Part shown: one piece after another, positions 43,286 through 54,643 of the stretch
How the letters are laid out: the number at the start of each line of letters is the position of its first letter
Numbering within the stretch: position 1 is the stretch's first letter
DNA from: Stereocaulon alpinum
Lineage: Eukaryota > Ascomycota > Lecanoromycetes > Lecanorales > Stereocaulaceae
Direction of reading: 5' to 3'
Length of the DNA stretch: 64,000 nt
NCBI GenBank assembly: GCA_018257865.1
Contig: JAEUBA010000048.1
Location: 124,001 to 188,000 of the forward strand
Program-made: the position numbers and the translations under genes
Notes under the pieces: model-generated
Told to the model about the DNA's origin: nothing
The model's input: the letters and a program-made list of their open reading frames with translations, nothing else
Database searches by the model: none

Positions 43286-44934
43286 TACGAGAGTGGAAAT
43301 TGCAGGAGAGGCACGAGTTTAGGCTCATCGTGGGAGGGGAAAGTTGATAGCGGCTTTTGACAGCGACCGTAGCCCATTAGTGACCTCATTGTGCGCCGTC
43401 GGAGCTCCAAGAACAGATCTTTCGGTATAGTTTTGGAGCAGAGCGGGGAAAGCTCCGCCAGTATCTTAGCTTAGGGTTAGGGCTAGGGCTCAAGCGTTGC
43501 AACCTGAGAGCCGGGGTAAACGTGAAGTCTTCGTCAGGGCCATATTACTGTGGAAGGAAACACGTACTACAACAGATCATGGAGAACCTGAATATGGGAT
43601 CGTTTTTGACTGTGGCCGAGCCTAGTCCGGACATCAATATGCCCTGCCAAAGTTCAGGACCCAATCACACATGTATCTTCTCAAGGTACTTATCGCTCGA
43701 GGTAGGGGGATGTCTTCAAACCAAGAACAACTAGAGCATCATATTCTCAGTGGATTTCTCAACTCAATTGAATCGATGGCGCGCCCGTCAGCACAAGAGA
43801 ACAAGTTGTATGGCTCTTTAGCTTCACGTAGGACCTCCACATTTGCCGACCAGATCAGCGACCTGTACTTGGAGTGTTGGGGATTCCACGATACTCAAAC
43901 AATTTTCCGTACATTGGAGAGGTCTCGATTCATTGGGGTAAATTGCTGAATCCCACAGGATGGGTATCCGCCATGTGGTGCCTTATCACTCGATGTGAGT
44001 CATGTATCGCGCATTGTCAGTCTGAATGTCCACCCATATCGACATTTCACATATAATGATGCTTTTCTACAGAAATTGCTGATGCATTTATCATCGATAT
44101 CGTCTTCGTTCTTTTCCTCATGTGTCATTCTTCAGGGACCAGTATCTCAGTGTTCCGATTAGCAGAAGCATCCGACGATGACACAACCCACATCCTTCGA
44201 AATATAACATCCCTCCCACTCAAGCTCTCGTTGAATGCAACAAATACAGATGATAAGGTGATTGGATGAATTTCCGATGCAAAAAAGCCACCGCTACACT
44301 GCGGTGTCACCACAGAAGTAATACCATCCGCACTTCGGTGGTGACGGCTGCGAATGGGCTGCAGAACATCGTTCCATCATCGAGATGCACTCCTGTCCTT
44401 CAGAAGTGTGGGATTCTAGGCTGCCATGCAGCAGGAAGAACAGGACTAGTGTCGTACTATTGTTAACCCAATATGATAGGACTGAGCGGTGTATCGGAGT
44501 TGTCTCATGGGTGGCGAATTCTGGCGAACACATTGGAGATTCCAGAAATGCGCATCGGGACTGGTTAGGCATACTACCAACAGCCGTGAATAGCTCTGGA
44601 GCAAGCGAGTGAGGCCTCTTGCTTACGAGGCGTTTGCTATAGCCTTTATCTAAAAGCCGACATCTGCGGAGATTGCACAAGGAAACGGGTCCTTGCATTT
44701 GAGAACGAGCGCCCCACGCCAAGGCACTCGCATTAGGTGGTATGATAATGGGTTTCCATGTCTTCATTCATGGTTACAAAATTCAGTCCACGTCTTACAT
44801 TGACATAGATTTCTCCTAGAAATCCCTGGGATTAATGATTGACTCTTTGTCAACTTGAGAGACTTTGGGCGTGTCCTGGGGTGCCTATACGTGATGTCAG
44901 GCTTTGTAGCCGATCGAAAAGGAGCGGCAACAAG
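43286..44934. other. Intergenic, unresolved candidate exons and telomere-like motif
   Basis: TTAGGGTTAGGGCTAGGG lies at 43471-43488. A plus-strand reading at 43671-44056 could be joined by a 50-bp intron (43907-43956, GTACAT to CCACAG) into a protein that ends with a cysteine-rich tail (CLITRCESCIAHCQSEC), but it lacks a signal peptide and a firm start. A 157-codon minus ORF at 44294-44767 has no recognisable feature. Confidence 0.3.
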
Positions 44935-44939
44935 TACAC

Positions 44940-45149
44940 TGTGGGTAGAACCTAGCTGCTAGCCTAGGTAGTACCGATTAGTAGGTAGCTTGATCCCCTA
45001 TTACCTGCCCCGGACAACCTGATTAGCAGGGTGTCTATTAGGCTTGGTAAACTGGGGATTGATTGAATCTAGCTAGCTAAGCTATAGTGTTTTATCTAGG
45101 AGCAGGCGCTAAGCCGCTTATTGCGGAGCGGAGTAATATTATTCCGATA
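44940..45149 (-). repeat. LTR copy at the left end (210 bp)
   Basis: Starts TGTGGGTAG and ends CCGATA; terminal changes from TGTCGG/CCGACA are transitions or single changes. It is preceded by TACAC. Confidence 0.8.
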
Positions 45150-46526
45150 CTAGCAGAGTTTTAGAAAGTCGAAAAAATAGTGCTAATCGACGCTAAATCT
45201 AGTAATTAGCTAGTATAGAAACGGGCCTATAAGGCTAAGTAACGTAGTAATCTGATTGGTTAGATTATAGCTTCTCTTTCTACCTAAGCGTTTATCTTTA
45301 ACTCGATAGCGTTGCTATCCACTAATTGCTTTAACGCCTAGCAGTAGTGCTCCTTAGTTATAGCGTCTGCTGGGTTGCAATTCCTATCGATCTACCGTAT
45401 AGGCCTTATAACGTCGGCGGCGGTAAGGTGCGGAGCGCTAAGATTTATTAAAAGTCGCTATTTAGCGACGGCGATATAGGGACTAGCAACTATATAAACT
45501 ACTTGCGAATAGTACCTCTAGCGTATTAGGTAGCCTATACTTAGCGGCGGTAGGTACTAGGATATCGATAGATAGCCTGCTATTATAGCCCGAATTAAGA
45601 AGTTAAAGAAGTAGGAAATATTAAAATAAATATAGGTTTCGCGCAGCGAACCGCGTAGCGAAATATAAGGCGAAATATAAGTATAAAAATAGTAGCGTTC
45701 TACCTAGCTTAGTAACTAGACTATACTAAATAAGGTATAGCTTACCCCTAGTTAGTATTAAGTAGCGGTATAGGTCTATAGTATTACTAGGAAGCTGCTG
45801 AATTGCAGCGTTACTAGGAACTGCAGCTTTACTAGGAGCTGTAGTCTTACTGGAAGCTGTAGTCTTGCTAAGAGCTGCAGTAGTGCTGGAAGTTATAGTA
45901 TCGCTAGGACTGCAGCGTTACTTAGAGCTTACTAAGTTGCTAGAAAGCTGAGCTGCAGCGTTGCTAGAATTAGCTGGGGTAGGCGTACTAGGCGTACTAG
46001 GCGTGTTGGAGTTACTAGTAGAGTTAACGTTAGACTTCTTCTTCACTAGCTTTAGTACGTTTGTAGGCTATTTAGACTACGGTTGAGTTACTAGCTTAGC
46101 TAGTTACTTATAGATATAAGTCCTATCCTTAGGAATATAGACGTCGTAATTAAGTAGCAGGTCCCTAAGGCTTCGCAGCGATTCTTTATATACCTTCTTA
46201 AATAAGGCTTCGTCCTAATCGCTAAAGTCTTCTATAAAGCTGATATATTAATCGTATCCTTCTTCCTTACGGTTTTAGTAGCAACTTATTATTCTGTTAA
46301 TAAATATATCTAGGGCGGCGGCTAACGACTTTTTAGGGTCCTTAAGGACGATTCCTAACGGTGTTATTATTCCCTCGTCCTCTTCAGTAGCTGGTTGCGT
46401 TATTATAAGGTTAGGCGTTATAGCTGAGGCTTAGTGTTGCAGGTGGGGTTACTGCAGTTAAAATTCGGTATTAAAGTTGAAATTTTCTTTCTGTACCTTG
46501 CTGATCTGAGGTCGATAACTGATTAG

Positions 46527-46736
46527 TGTCGGTAGAACCTAGCTGCTAGCCTAGGTAGTACCGATTAGTAGGTAGCTTGATCCCCTATTACCTACCCCAG
46601 ACAACCTGATTAGCAGGGTGTCTATTAGGCTTGGTAAACTGGGGATTGATTGAATCTAGCTAGCTAAGCTATGGTGTTTTATCTAGGAGCGGGCGCTAAG
46701 CCGCTTATTGCGGAGCGGAGTAATATTATTCCGACA
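46527..46736 (-). repeat. LTR copy at the right end (210 bp)
   Basis: Starts TGTCGGTAG and ends CCGACA, a 6-bp inverted terminal match. It is followed by TACAC. Confidence 0.8.
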
Positions 46737-46741
46737 TACAC

Positions 46742-48554
46742 AAATCCCCTACAATTTCGACCAACCTTTATGAGATATGAGCTGGAGCCTCACGCTTAAT
46801 CTCGCCAAGATAACAGCATCTTCCTCTTATCGAAAGTCATTGGGTCCTCCACAAGCGGTGACTGTAACGCAGAATCCATTGGATCCTCGAACAGGAATTT
46901 CCTTCCTGAAGGTAGCCTACCCCGAAAGAACCTAAATCGTTGCCCAAGCTGCTACATTGATCAACACATGAGCGGTAGCTCCTAGACAATTTTAGATCGA
47001 ATCAAACCAGACCTCAAGAAAGACATTGCGCATATAGATCTCTATGGATATAACAGTCATCCATATCGTCCCATTGCAATTCATGCATTCCAACTATCAA
47101 TTCCAGAGTCTCATACCCGATCCTATCCTATATGAAGTACAATATCAAACACGGCTGTTTCGTCCAAGGCCCCATTCCATGTTCTCCAGTCTGACCTGAA
47201 AAGCCGTGCCTTCACGGTATCCGAGATCAAGAATCCGCCAGATCCAAGAACATTCTTTAAGCCGACTTCACACCCCCCCCCTTCCCAACTCCAGAGAACA
47301 TTCGCTCTCCCCTTCACAACACACCGTCCCCCCCCCCTTCTCCCCATGAAATTCCTCCAGCTACCCTCCCCAACTTCCCCCCACTCGTGCATTACCAGTG
47401 CATACAATCGGTGCCAGCGTGCTTGCGGACGCGAGAGTACTAGTAATCGTACCGTACCGTCTCACGCTGATACCGCCAACAGGAGCGAAGAAGCCAGCAA
47501 TATACAAATATAAGTGGAAACTGAGTCGGAGATGATCGTACTATGTGAACTACACAGTGCTGTGCGAGGAGGTGTGTGACTGGGTGGGGTTGGCGTTAGG
47601 CTAGGAATCCATGTGTGGCGGAGATGGACCCAATAGTCCCTTGAGTACATACATACCCTTGTATCCCCGTAATTACAATGTCTCTCGACACACGCACCAC
47701 CTGACCATGTAAGTTCTTCACCCCAAGCACAGGTCATGTCATCCGCGTCCCAGCCACCAGCAGCACGGTCTTGTTGAAGCATACCTGCTAACGATGGCCA
47801 CTGCCCTAGAAGCCCCTAATCAAGCACTAAATCCAAACGTCCACCACAGCTAGGATGTCTTTCCATGTCATACACATCACTCATCTTCGTTGGTAGACAA
47901 ATCATCAGTGTAGGTAAAGTCGAAGACGCATTCTGCGCTAGGCCAACACACTTTCGCTAATCTCACGGCGCTCAAGAGTATCTAGAGGGATATGCATATA
48001 ATTTAAAGCACATCTCGATGTGGCTCGGTAGCAAAGCGCTGGGATGACTTAGGGGAAAACGGGAAGATGACGGGGGCAGGGAATAGTGCCGAGGTTGTAG
48101 TGGATGTTTTTCTTGATGGATGATGCGTGGATTCGACACGTCGCGATACAGGAGTCTCTGAAAGATGATGCGACTTATATTTGGGATTCAAACACAACGC
48201 ATGCTGTCGCCATTAAAAGGAGAAGAGCTGTTGGTTGTACTAATGAATTGCAGCGTTCATGTTTGAAATACGCGAAGCCATATGCACGTTCCTGCCAATA
48301 ACCCTCTCGCAAGAATACGCATGAGGGGAAAACTTCCGCGTGCTCTTCACGAACGCCTCTCTCGATGTCGCCAATGGAGTACATCGGAACGCTCAATGAC
48401 ATTGCTGACCATGTTGATCAAACCTGACTGAGCAGCTAGCAAGATGTACAACATTGGTATACATCCATGACTGAATGCTAGCAGAGCGACCGTCCCTGTC
48501 TCACAGCAGCCAAATCACGTACCCAATGCACAAACCATACCCCAAACCACCCCC
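46742..48554. other. Intergenic, C-rich tracts and unresolved minus-strand exons
   Basis: Runs of eight to nine Cs lie at about 47270-47340. On the minus strand between 47460 and 47990 several cysteine-containing open stretches (for example GGACVERHCNYGDTR with a following GTATGT donor, and CWPSAECVFDF) suggest a spliced small gene, but the phases could not be joined. No call is made. Confidence 0.3.
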
Positions 48555-48967
48555 CTAACAACCCACAGTCACCGTTACAGTCGTCCCCAAAGTCCGACAC
48601 CCATTATCCACCGCACACCCACATGCCGCCTTCATAATAGTCGTAGTAGGCATCAATTCAGGACAATCACAAGGTATAGTCGTCGTCGCATTCGCAGCAA
48701 TCACACAATCAGCTACGGGGCGGCAGAATATGCGTTCTTTAAGACACTTGAAATGGACTGGTCCTGCGGTTGTGACTGTTGCTGTGGGGCAGGTGGGGGT
48801 TGGGGTCGTGGAGTCGGGTAGTGGGGAGGGCGGTACGGTTTCGATGGGCATTAGGGCTGAGGTTAGGGAGGGGGTGAGGGTGCTGGGGTGGTTAGCGAGA
48901 ATTAGGTAGTGGGGATGGACGCGGCGATTTACCTCAGTGCGAGCAATATCAATTGCAAGGGTAGCAT
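48555..48967 (-). CDS. Small secreted protein with ten cysteines, 120 aa
   Basis: Exons 48967-48933 and 48882-48555; the 50-bp intron runs GTAAAT to CCCCAG with a CTAAC branch site. The first exon supplies the signal peptide (MLPLQLILLALSTLTPSLTS). The mature part is Thr/Pro-rich, then dense in cysteine: CPTATV, KCLKERIFC, DCVIAANATT, PCDCPEL, ACGCAVDNGC and a C-terminal VTVTVGC. All ten can pair into five disulfides. Composition suggests a cell-wall or apoplastic protein; no hydrophobin or CFEM spacing is present. Without the intron the ORF would lack a signal peptide, which supports the splice. Confidence 0.7.
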
Positions 48968-49864
48968 AGTGAATCGAAAGAGTATTGAAGGCAGGTGATG
49001 CAGGGCAATGTTCAGCTCTCAGCTAAGAGATTGACAGATTGTGTATTGGGCCAGCCTATGGGTAGAAGGCACAACGTTGGATGCGAATATGTGTTTGGAA
49101 GCCATCTCGGGAACAGGACATTTTCAGCTTTTGTATGATCCATAACCCTGCTGACGATTGTTGCCCTCTATGTTGCTGTACCACGCTGTGATATTTCAGG
49201 ACGCCCCAGGGGGCCATCTGCAAGCTGTGCCGTTGGCGCCACGGGTGCCGCTGTTTCGGGTGCTTTGAGCCAAATTTCCTACTGGCCAGCTCAGCGGGCA
49301 GGCACCTTCCCTACCGGGAACCAACCCCTATTTCTTCAGGCTGAAACAACTTTCAGCCCGTTATGCTGCTGGTGTTATTGACATGGAAACTGACGCACGT
49401 GCTAGTTGCGCTGAGGTTGCTGAGGTAGGCTCACCATGAAATTGTTTGGTTAACAACTCTCTGTCTCATTGACATCATTGGGAAACATCAAAGACTCCAC
49501 TTGCTATAGCGCATTCGAGGGAGAAGAAGGTAGACAAGTGGATGACTTGCAAATTGTGATGTAGATCGGATGACGTTCAGTGCCCCTCGCCAAAGCTTGC
49601 GGTATCACCGATTCAAATTATTCAACTATAGCAGTCGAAATACGGGTTAGTACCCTTAGTCGGTGTGCTGTCCATTGCTGTACAATCCTCGGCACGTGTG
49701 GAGAGCAAAAGTCGAGGTGGGTTCCGTTACTTCAACAGCGAGCGTTTGTCGTAGGATATCTCCGAACCTACCAGCTCATATTCCTACTTCGCATTACTAG
49801 CTCTTCGCTGTAGCAATAGATGATATCTGCAAGCACCAATTGTTTGGCAAACCTTACATTTTCA
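48968..49864. other. Intergenic, no supported gene
   Basis: Only short ORFs; no domain, repeat or RNA recognised. Confidence 0.45.
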
Positions 49865-50335
49865 CTATAGCCATCTAAGAGGACTATGCATTCGACAACC
49901 CTTAGCCTTCCTCTTCAATCTTCCTCTCCGCCACCGACCGTCCTTCTTGATTCTTTCCCTCCTCATTAGCGTGTCACCCGACCAATCGTGCTTTTTGATC
50001 GTCTTTTCGAATCTCCGTGGCGCTTTCACATATTCGCGCCATTTCGATAGCCTTGGAGGATCTCGATCTTCCTCTATTATGTGAGTCCTATTCTTCGAGT
50101 GCGGCACAACACAGTCCTCATCATCTGTATCCCAGTCATATATATGCTTCTCATCGCAGTATTCATCCCACGGCTTCTGATACAGGATGAGGAGGTCGCG
50201 AAGGCGCGGCTTGGCCGGTGTGGATGTGATCGACGAGGTCGAGGCATTTCCGAGGGTTGCAATGTGTGATAATGAAGCCGCTCGAGATCGTGCGTTAGAG
50301 TTTTATAGTTTCGCTCGCCCTATAAACTCCCACAT
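49865..50335 (-). pseudogene. Basic/acidic hypothetical gene with one in-frame stop
   Basis: From an ATG at 50335 (context CAACAGC-ATG) the frame reads MWEFIGRAKL, then TAA at 50305-50303, then stays open for another 145 codons to 49865. The downstream part reads like a real protein: PRLRDLLILYQKPWDEYC, DEKHIYDWDTDDED, KWREYVKAPRRFEKTIKKHD and a Lys/Arg-rich C-terminus. There is no other ATG until near the end, so the stop would inactivate the gene. One C-to-T change would explain it. Alternatives are an upstream exon spliced past the stop or a sequencing error. I do not recognise the family. Confidence 0.45.
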
Positions 50336-52223
50336 GCTGTTGAGATAAACCGTCAAGCCGAATACCCTCGCGCACATGCCAATACGGACCGTGAAATCTA
50401 ATTGCGAAGACTTGGAGATCATGGCTAGTCTCCGTCTGATGACTTATGGGCGTACTCGGCGGCCCAGGTGCGGGAGCAAGAAGTCAAGCATCTTGGGTAT
50501 CTCTTTGCTCGAGCATAGGCTTGCCGCCACGATTCTTGATGATCGCTCGATCAGCCTGTGACTTCATGATCGGCCACCAGAAGACCGTGTTCGGTTGGCT
50601 GCTCTTTGGAGAAGCAATGAGACTCACTGTGTGGTGCAGGAGGAGCCTTTGTAGTCGATGCGTGTAGAATACCTAATTGAAGCTTGGAAATCAGTCACCT
50701 TTTCGGTATCTAGAAATTGCGAAGGTCGCATCAGGCGTACGCCTAAATCGCGTTCTATAGCTCGTGAGTGAGCGGAGTACAGCATGAGCTTCAGCCAGGC
50801 AGGCGCTGTATCGACGCTTGTCCGTGTTTGAGAGGAACTCATGTCTTGATGTACTAAAGCTCTTGCTCCGGGCGTTATCATTCCATGCGAGTTGACTCTT
50901 GTTTCACTCCTCTTCTATAATGCGTGAGCTGGAGCAGTCCATGCACGAGCAGGGTAGCAGTACAGCGCATCCGCCCTCGATGCATATCCCCCATCCTAGG
51001 TACGAGCCAGACCAGCGTCTGGCCTCCAGTAGGGCAGAAGATGCTGAATGCACAAGACTGCATTCTCTCCACCTGGAAGCCAAATAGAACTGCCCAGGCG
51101 ATCGGATAGTGTAGACCTTCAATCAACGCATCAGTATGCGCATAAACATACAAAGTCTAGGCCAATATCTGGTACTGGGTGATATAACCCACACCAACAA
51201 TTGCACCTGGCCGTACCTTGTCCTGCGAGTCTGCTGGCCTCCACGTATACTAGATTGAAGTGCCGCTCACTGGAAATACATTGAAGCAAAATAATCATTC
51301 GTATCGTGATCGTTCTAGCGTGGCCTTGGCGATGGTGACATCTACTTGCCCTCCGGTGAACAGCGGCTCACAACCTTCTTTCCCTTTATGTCATGTCGGC
51401 TAGTGATAAAAGTCGGCCTGCAACTGATTGTTACGAAACGCAAGCTCTTCGTGCTAGACGCGCGAAGGACTAGCCACAAAAAATGTGTGTCATGAGAACC
51501 GAAGCTCACGTGTCTCGGCGTACATATAAAGGTAAACTCGAATAGTAATCGGACCTCTCTCCGCAGTCAAAGGTAGGCGCATTTGGAAGGTCAATGGGAA
51601 ACTGGTCACGAGAACCTGACACTTGCATTAAGTGGCTGCAGATGCTTCCGATTGTGAGAACGCCCTCGTGTTGCTGCAATGCTATCGGAATGTTGTGACA
51701 CGCAATATGTCATGCAACTGTCTAAGCGTTGATCACGTGCTCATAGATAGTCTGTGAATGTGGTCCAGTGAAGCGAGCACGTGTGCGTGGGAGTTCCTGA
51801 CATGTAGGTATGTAGGGACGGAGAGGAGAGCGAAGGGATCCATATAATATGTCGTCTCCGCCAATGAGCTGTTTTGTGCCTGATGAATCGCCTCTGGGTG
51901 CCCCCAACTCGGGCTCTGGGGCTGACAATTGGGCGTATAAGGTCGCGGCGTGGGGGCCCGAGTTCCCGGGACAGCCGCATGGTCCAAGCGTCTTTAGCGA
52001 GCCTAAGCGTCTTTAGCGAACCTCGGCCAAGAAAGTGTGGGATTTGCATATTCCAATATTTCCCGATGACAGATAAGAACCGGTCACGCGAACATTTTCC
52101 TTTCCTAGGTTACTCCTCTCACTGTTATCGGACACCTTACCTATACATATATACATACACCTGTAGATACGCAGTCTTCAATAAACTTTCCACGTTCTTT
52201 CGTACAGTAGCCTATCCATACAA
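50336..52223. other. Intergenic, no supported gene
   Basis: Overlapping short ORFs on both strands at 50376-51150 and 51720-52050 without domains or clear splice sites. Confidence 0.4.
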
Positions 52224-53440
52224 ATGCCTCTCACCGCCGTCGAGGTAGCAGACCATCCTGCCTTCAAGGAACCCGTAATATGGGACCTGGAACCTACCAC
52301 CAAAGGTAAGTGTGCAGTAGCACAAGGCCGAGGCGGCCCTTTTAACATTGCCTATGAGATCCACGGCGTTGGAAACCTTCACGTAGTGGTAAGCTGGCCC
52401 CGGTAATCGAACTAGCCTTGTCTCTCAATCCACCCAGACATCGATGGCTGAGCATGGACGGTAGTGGGTCATGGGCCTCGGAGCTCACAAATGGTATTGG
52501 CAACGACAGACGAAAGATTTCGGCCACGATGAGGCCGATAAGTACTCGTGTCTGCTGTTTGACAATCGTGGCATGGGGGAAAGCGATAAGCCGATTTTAC
52601 GATATTCTACATCCGAGATGGCCAAAGACGTTCTGCATTTGCTTGATCATGTTGGCTGGACGGATGATAGATCGGTACATGTCGTTGGTATAAGTATGGG
52701 AGGCATGATCGCCCAGGAAATGGTGAATCATTTGGCCTCTATACGGAGACGCCGAACCGTACTGACATTCGGCTAGGCTTACCTTGAACCAGAGAGGATA
52801 GCTAGTCTCTCGCTGGTGTCAACATGTGCTCAATTGATGAACACAGTTGTGCGTCTTCAGAGGGCCCGGTATACGAAGCACTGCTAACGCAACCAGGGCT
52901 ACTTCCAGAATATGAGAGACCGCATCAATCTCTTGTAAGGATTTACCTTATGATAGTCTGTCATCTCTAATCTCTCGCCGTCATAGTATTCCCAAGTCCA
53001 TCGATGGTCAGATCGCGGAGATAAAGTCACGCGTCAGCGAATCCTGGCTCCTGGCTCCAGACGAAGACGGGAACTTCCCAACGAACGGAGACCGCTTCGC
53101 GGCACAAGAGCTCACCAAACGACTAGATGTCAACGGCTTCCAGCGCAAAGGCTTCCTCTGCCAGCTTGCGGCCTGTGGCTACCACAAGAAGAGCGCTGCA
53201 CAATTACGTGAGATAGCAGACAATGTTGGGCGGGAGAGAATCCAGGTTGTACATGGGGACATGGATAACTTGATCACATTGCCGCATGCCAAAGTCCTGC
53301 TGAAAGAACTGGGAGGAAAGGAAGGGGGTGTGACGAAAGTGATCTTCAAGGGGAGAGGCCATTATTTGCCATTCGAGGAGAGGCGGGAGTTTAAGAGGGT
53401 GATGGCCGCGCTGATTGACAAGGCCGCGACAATCCCGTAG
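52224..53440 (+). CDS. Alpha/beta hydrolase, 328 aa
   Basis: Five exons: 52224-52388, 52465-52722, 52777-52848, 52897-52934 and 52987-53440, all GT-AG and phase-consistent. The first intron joins GNLHVV to WVMGLGAHKWYWQRQ. The fold motifs are clear: LLFDNRGMGESDKP, the nucleophile elbow HVVGISMGGMIAQ (Ser in GISMG), LEPERIASLSLVSTC, a late strand QVVHGDMDNLI with the likely catalytic Asp, and RGHYLPFEE with the catalytic His. This is a cytosolic serine hydrolase of the common fungal alpha/beta-hydrolase-1 type; the natural ester or epoxide substrate cannot be told from sequence. No signal peptide is present. Confidence 0.9.
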
Positions 53441-54643
53441 TGGGAAATGGGTGCTGGAGAACTCCCAGACATGGAAGGCGACGAGGCAGCTCAGGTATCA
53501 ACTCCGCTACTATTCCGCCATTGCATCCCAAAGAAAGCTGGGCATACTCTCAGCTGGAGGAGAGAGGCCAGCCAGATTGTGATGATGTGATAGGAATACT
53601 CGATTGGTTATCTTGGAGGGATGAGAGAAATTGTTGAGCAAAGATAGTGTTTCTGATAGCTAGTAGGCAACTGTATGCCAGATTCGAGGTTATTTCGAGC
53701 TGTCCTGAAGATTGACTCCGTGAAGATCCTGGCCAAGCATGAAGAGCATTCCGTGCCAGAAGCAATAGAATGTTTATCGCTCATCGATTGTTTCTGGATG
53801 AAGGCGGTAGAGATCCTGAGGTAACGATTAGAGTACAATTGTGACACTCGCATTTCTAGATCCAGAACGTAAAGCCTTGGGTATCCTTATGGAATTCGAG
53901 CTGTGTCACTATAAATTCACACTGATCTAGGAGCCAGGTCCTCTCAACGTGTGCAAGATCGTGCATGAAGAAAAATTTAGCAGACATCATGTTGAGACAA
54001 ACAGATCTCCCTACCGTTAAGGAAGTATTTCTGGTTGGCTGCCGGGTGCGCTGGGTAAGACTCTGAGCCTGCCTCTGCCACGCCGTCTTTCCAGCATGGC
54101 GCCTCGCATGTTGGTGATGAATCAATGTGCCGACTGGTCTGCAGAGTGTCTAAGTGGAGTGTGAGCCGCAGCATTCCGCGCTCAAGGTTGTAGTATTCCT
54201 CAAGTGCTGAATGGTAGATGAACGTTGACCGTTTGTAGAGATCAGGACCATTCAATGGCTTTGACACCGAATTATTGATTCTCCATGCACTTCGCATCTG
54301 ATATAATCTCGAAGCTCGGCTTCCAGGTCAGATCAGACACGCTGACGAGTCAAATATTCATGCATGGTCTAGACACAGTCAAGCCTGGCCGTTGTTCAAC
54401 ACGCAAGACAGCCGAGGAAGCAACTTGGAAGTACGCCCTCGAGATAGTCTACGCGCTTTGATGGTCTGGAGATATCGAAATATTCTCAAGCGCTGACAGT
54501 TTAGGGCAGGAGCACCCCGGAAAGGCCCCCAAACTTTCGCTTATGGGTCATGGCGTCACTCGATTTGACTTCCAACCCACACGCAGAGCCTTGCAAAACA
54601 TTATCAGTCGATCAAGACGGCGTCGCATAGGTACTGACCAATC
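53441..54643. other. Intergenic with a weak minus-strand candidate
   Basis: A minus ORF at 53977-54297 (YKRSTFIYHSALEEYYNLER...) and an adjacent open stretch (HDLAHVERTWLLDQCEFIV) at 53856-53990 read like protein and may be exons of one uncharacterised gene. No start, domain or closing splice model was found. Confidence 0.3.

Larger units (their letters stand above)
44940..46736 (-). mobile_element. Complete short LTR element, 1,797 bp, probably non-autonomous
   Basis: Two 210-bp direct repeats (44940-45149 and 46527-46736) flank 1,377 bp. The TACAC target duplication is intact at 44935-44939 and 46737-46741. The LTRs differ by few transitions and the 46.5-kb copy keeps perfect TG...CA ends (TGTCGG...CCGACA). 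Minus-strand translation of the interior gives one degraded frame (EGIITPLGIVLKDPKKSLAA, ALDIFINRIISCY*NRKEE) with TAA/TAG where Gln or Trp is expected, so it was hit by RIP. A Ser/Thr/Ala-rich tandem-repeat segment is at about 45780-46010. No reverse transcriptase or integrase can be found, so it would depend on enzymes from elsewhere. Confidence 0.75.

Noticed and set aside
44294..44767. 157-codon minus ORF
   Set aside because: No domain, signal peptide or codon-like pattern; overlapping ORFs on the other strand are equally long relative to chance.
47123..47407. 94-codon minus ORF
   Set aside because: It depends on G/C homopolymer tracts and has Gly-rich low-complexity content.
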